In this document: positions 58,549 through 64,000 of the stretch, piece after piece
How the letters are laid out: the number at the start of each line of letters is the position of its first letter
How positions within the stretch are numbered: position 1 is the first letter of the stretch
From: Bifidobacterium bifidum ATCC 29521 = JCM 1255 = DSM 20456
GTDB taxonomy: Bacteria; Actinomycetota; Actinomycetes; Actinomycetales; Bifidobacteriaceae
Assembly (NCBI RefSeq): GCF_001025135.1
Contig: NZ_AP012323.1
Span: 1,426,001 to 1,490,000 of the forward strand
Reading direction: 5' to 3'
DNA length: 64,000 nt
The notes under the pieces: model-generated
Seen by the model: the letters and a program-made list of their open reading frames with translations, nothing else
Database searches by the model: none
What the model was told of the DNA's origin: nothing
Program-made: the position numbers and the translations under genes

Positions 58549-58782
58549 TCAACGGACCGGCATCGGAGGCGCGTTGTGATCGGAGCCCCAACGCTGGGGA
58601 TCGGGAACGTCCATATGGTCGCACAGCACGTTCCATACCACGCGCGGCTGCTCCCCCGCAGACAGCGCCTGCGCCGCGGTAAGTCCCGCGAGCGCGTCAA
58701 GATGCTGATCCTGGACCAGGCTCCGGCCATACCCATGACCGAACACCTCATCCACCAGTTCCCAGAATTCCCGTTCTCGCAT
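58549..58782 (-). CDS. DUF3046 family protein
   Basis: 77-aa actinobacterial protein beginning MREREFWELVDEVFGHGYGRSLVQDQHLDALAGLTAAQALSAGEQPRVVW, the DUF3046 signature. The start is an ATG behind GGGAG. Function unknown; its place just upstream of recA is conserved. Confidence 0.85.
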   Translation of the reverse strand: MREREFWELVDEVFGHGYGRSLVQDQHLDALAGLTAAQALSAGEQPRVVWNVLCDHMDVPDPQRWGSDHNAPPMPVR

Positions 58783-58953
58783 GTCTCCCAGTCTAACCCG
58801 GCCCCGCCGCCGCGAATGCCGGCATACCAATCGACGCCACACCCCCGAACACGACGAAACCGCCCGCCGGGCCTCAAGCCCATGCGGACGGTTCCTCTCA
58901 TGCACACGATACGACGATATGCATATGCACGCGGCATCCGGCGCCGCAAATCG

Positions 58954-59466
58954 CTATTCGCCGATCGAATCCAGATAATCGGCGACGAGCCGCAGCATCT
59001 GCGCGGTGCTTACACCCAGTGATCCCGCGATGGAGCTCAGCAGTTCGGAGCTTGCCTCCTTCTGCCCGCGCTCCACCTCGGACAGATAGCCCAGCGACAC
59101 GCCGGCCTTCTCACTCACTTCACGCAACGTCTTGTTGTCGCGGGTGCGAAGATCGCGCAGCACATGGCCGATGGCCTCGCGCAGCGACACATCCTTTCCC
59201 TCGGGCAGCGCCTCGACACCACGCGAGACCGCGCGCTGACGCGGTTCGAAGGAATCCTCCTCCATACGCATACGATTCAGTTCCGCCTGCCGTTCATCCT
59301 TGGCCTTCTTCGCCGCACGCGCCCGCAGCACCTGCTGCTGGGCGAACAACACGGCACGCCGCTGCGCCGGCGTGAGATCACGCATCCTGGCCGTACCCGG
59401 CTGCACCTGCTTGACGGGGATGCCAGCCGTTTCCATCCGCTCGCCCGTTCGGGTCATCGTTTCCAT
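58954..59466 (-). CDS. clgR: ClgR-type HTH regulator of clp genes
   Basis: 170-aa XRE-family activator. The DNA-binding domain is C-terminal: [59 protein letters not shown] basic/acidic N-terminal extension ([23 protein letters not shown]) is typical of the bifidobacterial form. Strong ribosome site AAGGAGGG. Known in Bifidobacterium to activate the clpP operon, which is in this window at 3249-4585. Confidence 0.9.
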   Translation of the reverse strand: METMTRTGERMETAGIPVKQVQPGTARMRDLTPAQRRAVLFAQQQVLRARAAKKAKDERQAELNRMRMEEDSFEPRQRAVSRGVEALPEGKDVSLREAIGHVLRDLRTRDNKTLREVSEKAGVSLGYLSEVERGQKEASSELLSSIAGSLGVSTAQMLRLVADYLDSIGE

Positions 59467-59526
59467 GAGACCCTCCTTTCATATCGTCCAAGTGCTTCCA
59501 CTGTGTTCAACACCGCCGGCGGCGGT

Positions 59527-60072
59527 TTATTCCTGCATATCTCCTGTGAAATGGCTCACGATTTGCACAAGGCTGAATACGGCACCGCGACGGACCTCCT
59601 CGCGCCCACCCGTCAGATGAAGCTCGTAGGCGGTCACGGACGGCACGCCGTCAGGGCTTATGGCGGCTGGAATCCGCACTCCCACATACACCAGTCCCGC
59701 GGGCTTGTCTCCATCCGGTCCGGGCCCCGCCACGCCGGTGGTCGACAATCCGATGACACGGTCAGCGTATTCGGGCTGCCCGTACAGCCCGGCGACCGAC
59801 GCCGCCATCTGTCGGGCCACTTCGGGATGCACGGCCCCTTCGCGTTCCAATAAACCGCGGTCGACCCCCAGAATCGACGCCTTGGCACGAATGTCGTAGG
59901 TGACCGCCGACCCGAGAAACACGCGGGATGCGCCCGGCACGCGCACGAACGCATCGGCCAGCAGCCCGCCGGTCAACGACTCCGCCGCAACTATCTTCAC
60001 GTCATGCGCCTCGCAAAACCGCAGAATCCGCGCGGCCATGTCGTCGCAACGGCACGAATCGGCATCATTCAT
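59527..60072 (-). CDS. CinA C-terminal domain, NMN deamidase-like
   Basis: Stand-alone CinA C-terminal (PncC) domain, a nicotinamide mononucleotide amidohydrolase family. It shows VAAESLTGGLLADAFVRVPGASRVFLGSAVTYD, STTGVAGPGPDGDKPAGLVYVG and a final conserved region. 181 aa with the strong ribosome site GGAGGGGG. In actinobacteria it lies in the ftsK-pgsA-cinA-clgR-recA cluster, as here. Start at 60072. Confidence 0.9.
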   Translation of the reverse strand: MNDADSCRCDDMAARILRFCEAHDVKIVAAESLTGGLLADAFVRVPGASRVFLGSAVTYDIRAKASILGVDRGLLEREGAVHPEVARQMAASVAGLYGQPEYADRVIGLSTTGVAGPGPDGDKPAGLVYVGVRIPAAISPDGVPSVTAYELHLTGGREEVRRGAVFSLVQIVSHFTGDMQE

Positions 60073-60107
60073 CGCAATCCCCCTCCATCAAACGCCATCA
60101 AACAAAA

Positions 60108-60135
60108 ACGCCGCCGTGCGCAGGCACGACGGCGT
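60108..60135 (-). terminator. Terminator of pgsA
   Basis: On the minus strand GACGCCGTCGTGC-CTGC-GCACGGCGGCGTTTTTG, a strong stem with one G-U and a T run, 8 bp after the pgsA stop. Confidence 0.85.
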
Positions 60136-60143
60136 CCACTCGC

Positions 60144-60824
60144 TCAGTCCTTGTGGCTCCCGAACGTGTTGATCAGATATATCGCCCCCGAATACAGGCA
60201 CAGCATCAGCGCGATGTATATCAGGGCGTACGTCAGCGTGTAATATCCCGTCATCCACACCGGCGCGGTCTGGGCCGGATTGAACACCCACACGGGCAGC
60301 AGCATCATCGACAGGCCGATGCACTGGAACAGCGTCTTGAGCTTGCCCGGCCAGGCGGCGGCGATCACCTTGCCGCCCTTGTCGATGACGAAGAAGCGCA
60401 TGACGGTGATGCCCACCTCACGCAGCAGAAACAGCGCGACGATGATCCAGCCGAGCCAGACGGGACCGAGCTCGCCGAACACCGCGGCCACGATCAGAGT
60501 GGCGCAGGTGAGCAGCTTGTCGGCTATGGGATCCATCAGCTTGCCGAGTTCGGTGACCTGGTTGTACTTGCGGGCCATCCACCCGTCCACCTTGTCGGTG
60601 GACGCGGCGACGATGAACAGCACGGCCGCGGCCCATCGCATGGGGATGTTGTTCTCTCCCCACGAGCCTGCGGCGATGTACAGGCCGAGGAATATCACGA
60701 CCAGCACGATGCGCGAATACGTGACGAGGTTCGGCGGTGCGTTCCAGCCGTCCAGCAGCGACTTCTTGGCGGTCGCCGAGCGTTCCGTTGTATCGTTTTG
60801 CATATCGTTTTCCATAGTGTTCAC
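60144..60824 (-). CDS. pgsA: CDP-diacylglycerol-glycerol-3-phosphate phosphatidyltransferase
   Basis: Makes phosphatidylglycerol phosphate in the membrane. The CDP-alcohol phosphotransferase motif is DKVDGWMARKYNQVTELGKLMDPIADK, with several hydrophobic helices around it and NLVTYSRI at the start. 226 aa. Start taken at 60824 (MNTMENDMQ); internal ATGs are possible. It belongs with cinA and clgR on the minus strand. Confidence 0.92.
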   Translation of the reverse strand: MNTMENDMQNDTTERSATAKKSLLDGWNAPPNLVTYSRIVLVVIFLGLYIAAGSWGENNIPMRWAAAVLFIVAASTDKVDGWMARKYNQVTELGKLMDPIADKLLTCATLIVAAVFGELGPVWLGWIIVALFLLREVGITVMRFFVIDKGGKVIAAAWPGKLKTLFQCIGLSMMLLPVWVFNPAQTAPVWMTGYYTLTYALIYIALMLCLYSGAIYLINTFGSHKD

Positions 60825-60941
60825 GATACCCCCACACTCCTACCTTGGATGAATATGCGGTTCGAGTTCTCTGGGAATCCCGTCAGATATGGCTGCATCA
60901 TGGCCGGGTCAGGCCTGCCGGTCAGGCCGACTTGGCACCCA

Positions 60942-63920
60942 CTACGCCAATTCGCCCTGCTGCGCGGCCGCGGCGGGCGCAGAGGCCTGCATCGCATCGG
61001 TCTCGCCACGAATGAACGCGAGCACCGCAGGCAGATCCTGGGGCTGGACGAGCACCTGACGGGCCTTCGAGCCTTCGGACGGGCCGACAACGCCACGCGA
61101 CTCCAGCAAATCCATGAGTCGGCCGGCCTTGGCGAAGCCGACGCGCAGCTTGCGCTGCAGCATCGATGTGGAACCAAACTGCGTGGTGACCACCAGCTCG
61201 GCCGCCTGCAGCAACACGTCCATATCGTCGCCGATGTCCTCATCCGGCTCGACGGCCTTCTTCTCGGCCTCCTGCGCCATCTGCTCGATATCCTCGCGGT
61301 AGTGCGGCTTGCGCTGTGTGCGCACGAACTCGACGGCCTTGCGGATCTCGGACTCGTTCACCCACGATCCCTGCACGCGGATGGGTTTCATCGAGCCCAT
61401 AGGCAGGAACAGGGCGTCGCCCTGGCCGATCAGCGTCTCGGCGCCCACCGAATCGAGGATGACTCGCGAATCGGTGGCGGAGGATGTGGCGAATGCCAGT
61501 CGGGACGGGATGTTCGCCTTGATCAGGCCGGTGACCACGTCGACCGACGGGCGCTGCGTGGCGAGCACCAGGTGCACGCCCGCGGCACGCGCCAGCTGTG
61601 TGATGCGCTGGATCGAGCTTTCGACGTCGTTCTTGGCGACCATCATCAGGTCGGCCATCTCGTCTACGACGACGAGCAGGTACGGGTACGGGGCGACCTT
61701 GCGGTTCGAACCGGCTGGCACATGCACCTTGCCCGCGCGCACGGCTTCGTTGAAGTCCTTGACGTGGCGGAATCCGAAGAACTGCAGGTCGTCGTAGCGT
61801 GCGTCCATCTCCTTGACCACCCATTCGAGCGCCTGTGCGGCCTTCTTCGGATCGGTGATGATCGGTGTGAGCAGGTGCGGGATGCCCGCATACGCGCTCA
61901 ACTCCACGCGCTTGGGATCGACCATGATCAGGCGCACCTGCTCGGGCGTGGAACGCATGATGATCGACATGAGCATCGAATTGATGAAGCTCGACTTTCC
62001 GGAGCCGGTGGCGCCCGCCACCAGCAGGTGCGGCATCTTGGTCAGGTCGGCGGTGACGAAATGGCCCTCCACGTCCTTGCCGACGCCGGCGAGCATGGGG
62101 TTCGGGTCGTTCATCGCCTTGTCGGAGCGCAGCACGTCACCGAGGTGGACGATCTCGCGGTCATCGTTCGGGATTTCGATGCCGATCGCCGATTTTCCGG
62201 GGATCGGCGAGAGGATGCGCACATCGGAGCTGGCCACCGCGTAGGCGATGTTGCGCTGCAGGTTCGTGACCTTCTCGACCTTGACGCCCGCGCCGAGCTC
62301 GACCTCGTACTGGGTGACGGACGGGCCGCGCAGGAAGCCGACGACTTTCGCGTCGACGTTGAACTGCTGGAACGTGGAGGTCAACGCGCGGATCACGCGG
62401 TCATTGGCCGGCGTGCGTACGGCATGAGGCTGGCCGTGCGACAGCATGTTCAGGTCGGGCAGTTGGTACGGGGCGTCCGGCGCCGCAAGCGCAGGGTCGT
62501 CCACATTGGGATTCATGTTCTCGCCCGCACCGGCCGATGCGCCCGAGGAGGCATCCGGGGACATGGGGGAAATCGCACCGGCAGCGCCCGCGGCGGGCAT
62601 CGCCGCCCACGGATCGGACGTACCGGCAACCGTCGATGAGACCAACCTCGCACTCCCGGCCGCCCCGTCGGGATCCGTCGCATACGCCGGTACGCCTGAG
62701 GTACCGGAAGATGCGGCACCGGGGTGTGCGGCGGCCATGCCGGATGTCATCGTCGCGACGGCATCGGCGGCGTGGGCCGCCGCCACGCCCCCGGACATGG
62801 CGCCGGACATGGCGCCGGCAGCTGCTCCGGCCATCGCGCCCATGGTGGAGGACACCGTGCGGGGCATGACATTGCCGCGTGCGTCCAGTGATGTCTCGGC
62901 GGCCTGCCCATGCCGACTCGCCGCGTGGGAGAACGGGTCATCCCCCGCATACCGGTCAAGTGACGCGTCATCCGTCTTCTCCGCGGACTTGCGCCGGAAC
63001 AGACGGGAGAACCATCCGCCCTTCGCGCCCACGGAGTCCGACTCAGTTTCGTCCGTACCGTCATGGGCGGGGACGCCCTCGGCGAACGCCAGAGTCTCAT
63101 CGCCGTCACCCACACGCACCTCGTTGGGGAACTGATCCTGTTGCGCGGCCGAATCCGGCTCCTGCCGAGGATGCAGGGAACGCTGCGAGATCATGGCAGC
63201 GATGGTGCGGACGCGATCCGGCACCTGAGTGACGTGGGTGCGGGTGATCATCAGCAGCGAGAACAAGCCGACTACTACGAAGACGATGACGGCGAACACC
63301 TTCGACAATCCCCATGCCAAAGGCGAGCCCAGCACGAAACCAAGCAGTCCGCCGGCCCTTTGCAGCAGGCCGATGTCGAACGAACGCGCGTCGGCGGCCA
63401 CGACCACGTCGATGATCGAGCAGACGGACCACAACAGTATCGCCCAGCCGCTCACCACGCGGGGGTTGTCGGAATTCTTGCCGCTGTTGCGCATCAGACG
63501 GATGGCCACGATCACCAGCAGCACCGGCAACACGACGCTCATCACGCCCAGCACGCCGGCCGAGAACGCATGCAGCACCCGGCCGATGATCCCGTTCACG
63601 CGGAACCATTCGGAAGCGCAGAAGAATACGGCGAGCACGATCAGCAGGAAGCACAGGCCATCCCGGCGATACACGGGGTCGAATTCACCCACTCCGGCAA
63701 CCGACCGAACCAGTGAGCCGAAGCCGCGCGGAACCGCGAGAATGATCCGCTTCCACAGCGGCTCCTCGACCGGGGTGCGGGCATCGTCCCCCATGCCGCC
63801 ACGCCCGCCGGAAGCTCTCTTCCCGGTCTCGCCGCCGCGCGACGAAGCACGCTGCGTGCGGGTGCCACGCGGCGAGTCGTTGGAAGGACCATTGCCTGAT
63901 GAGGATGTTGTTCGTGCCAT
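60942..63920 (-). CDS. ftsK: DNA translocase FtsK/SpoIIIE
   Basis: Pumps DNA at the septum. Four or so N-terminal transmembrane helices (roughly residues 80-235) are followed by a long low-complexity Ala/Ser/Gly-rich linker (about 325-500), the motor domain with Walker [15 protein letters not shown], Walker [15 protein letters not shown], and the C-terminal winged gamma domain ([26 protein letters not shown]). 992 aa. A following gene is not included before the window ends at 64000. Confidence 0.95.
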   Translation of the reverse strand: MARTTSSSGNGPSNDSPRGTRTQRASSRGGETGKRASGGRGGMGDDARTPVEEPLWKRIILAVPRGFGSLVRSVAGVGEFDPVYRRDGLCFLLIVLAVFFCASEWFRVNGIIGRVLHAFSAGVLGVMSVVLPVLLVIVAIRLMRNSGKNSDNPRVVSGWAILLWSVCSIIDVVVAADARSFDIGLLQRAGGLLGFVLGSPLAWGLSKVFAVIVFVVVGLFSLLMITRTHVTQVPDRVRTIAAMISQRSLHPRQEPDSAAQQDQFPNEVRVGDGDETLAFAEGVPAHDGTDETESDSVGAKGGWFSRLFRRKSAEKTDDASLDRYAGDDPFSHAASRHGQAAETSLDARGNVMPRTVSSTMGAMAGAAAGAMSGAMSGGVAAAHAADAVATMTSGMAAAHPGAASSGTSGVPAYATDPDGAAGSARLVSSTVAGTSDPWAAMPAAGAAGAISPMSPDASSGASAGAGENMNPNVDDPALAAPDAPYQLPDLNMLSHGQPHAVRTPANDRVIRALTSTFQQFNVDAKVVGFLRGPSVTQYEVELGAGVKVEKVTNLQRNIAYAVASSDVRILSPIPGKSAIGIEIPNDDREIVHLGDVLRSDKAMNDPNPMLAGVGKDVEGHFVTADLTKMPHLLVAGATGSGKSSFINSMLMSIIMRSTPEQVRLIMVDPKRVELSAYAGIPHLLTPIITDPKKAAQALEWVVKEMDARYDDLQFFGFRHVKDFNEAVRAGKVHVPAGSNRKVAPYPYLLVVVDEMADLMMVAKNDVESSIQRITQLARAAGVHLVLATQRPSVDVVTGLIKANIPSRLAFATSSATDSRVILDSVGAETLIGQGDALFLPMGSMKPIRVQGSWVNESEIRKAVEFVRTQRKPHYREDIEQMAQEAEKKAVEPDEDIGDDMDVLLQAAELVVTTQFGSTSMLQRKLRVGFAKAGRLMDLLESRGVVGPSEGSKARQVLVQPQDLPAVLAFIRGETDAMQASAPAAAAQQGELA

Positions 63921-64000
63921 AGCGTCTTCAGATTCTACCCATCACCCGTTATTTTCCCGATCAATTCGCGTCAAAACCCGCGCGAGGGGCATCGGCGCAT

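Overview
The window looks like a high-GC actinobacterial chromosome, most probably Bifidobacterium or a close relative. The grounds are a pyruvate formate-lyase pair (pflB/pflA), a ClgR-type regulator, two clpP genes beside clpX, and actinobacterial families (DUF3000, DUF4193, DUF3046, DUF4192, SepH). The order dut-DUF4193-sepH-parC also fits, as does parE next to the housekeeping sigma factor. Assignments come from reading translated sequence and motifs; no database search was run.

Layout. 1-19 kb (mostly minus strand): a PLP-dependent lyase/aminotransferase, two tandem tRNA-Arg(ACG) genes, clpX, clpP2, clpP1, a ClC chloride transporter, trigger factor, an RNase D-like nuclease overlapping a DUF3000 gene, pflA, pflB, a SPOR-like small protein, nadE, an M20 amidohydrolase, a collapsed metQNI transporter remnant, a Cof-type HAD phosphatase and a cyclophilin (ppi). 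19.2-23.1 kb: an accessory block at the 5' end of ppi. It is built from repeated boundaries that enclose a RelB/MazF-like toxin-antitoxin pair, then an IS3 transposase remnant with a secreted trypsin-like protease and a lipoprotein. 23.7-45 kb: rel, dut, DUF4193, sepH, a phosphodiesterase-like gene, parC, a giant Lhr-type helicase, an XRE/DUF2975 pair, aspA, parE, rpoD (hrdB-type) and a DUF4192 gene. 45-64 kb: a polyprenyl diphosphate synthase, a PASTA Ser/Thr kinase, plsC, a small membrane protein, trpD, secA, long-form hpf, rnpB (RNase P RNA), recX, recA, DUF3046, clgR, cinA, pgsA and ftsK.

How parts fit together. Two clp proteases with their chaperone, trigger factor, clgR and recA form a protein quality-control and stress set. 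rpoD, parE and parC, sepH, ftsK and the PASTA kinase serve chromosome segregation and division. pflB/pflA belong to the fermentative end of central metabolism.

The most unusual structure is 19203-23142. The first 26 bp of the ppi coding region occur three times in the same orientation. The two cargo segments between the copies begin with the same 33-bp end and finish with the same ~157-bp end, which resembles a two-cassette tandem array at a fixed target. A second oddity is a set of three ~40-bp palindromes in the secA-trpD gap. Two of them keep stem pairing through G-U pairs when read on the transcribed minus strand.
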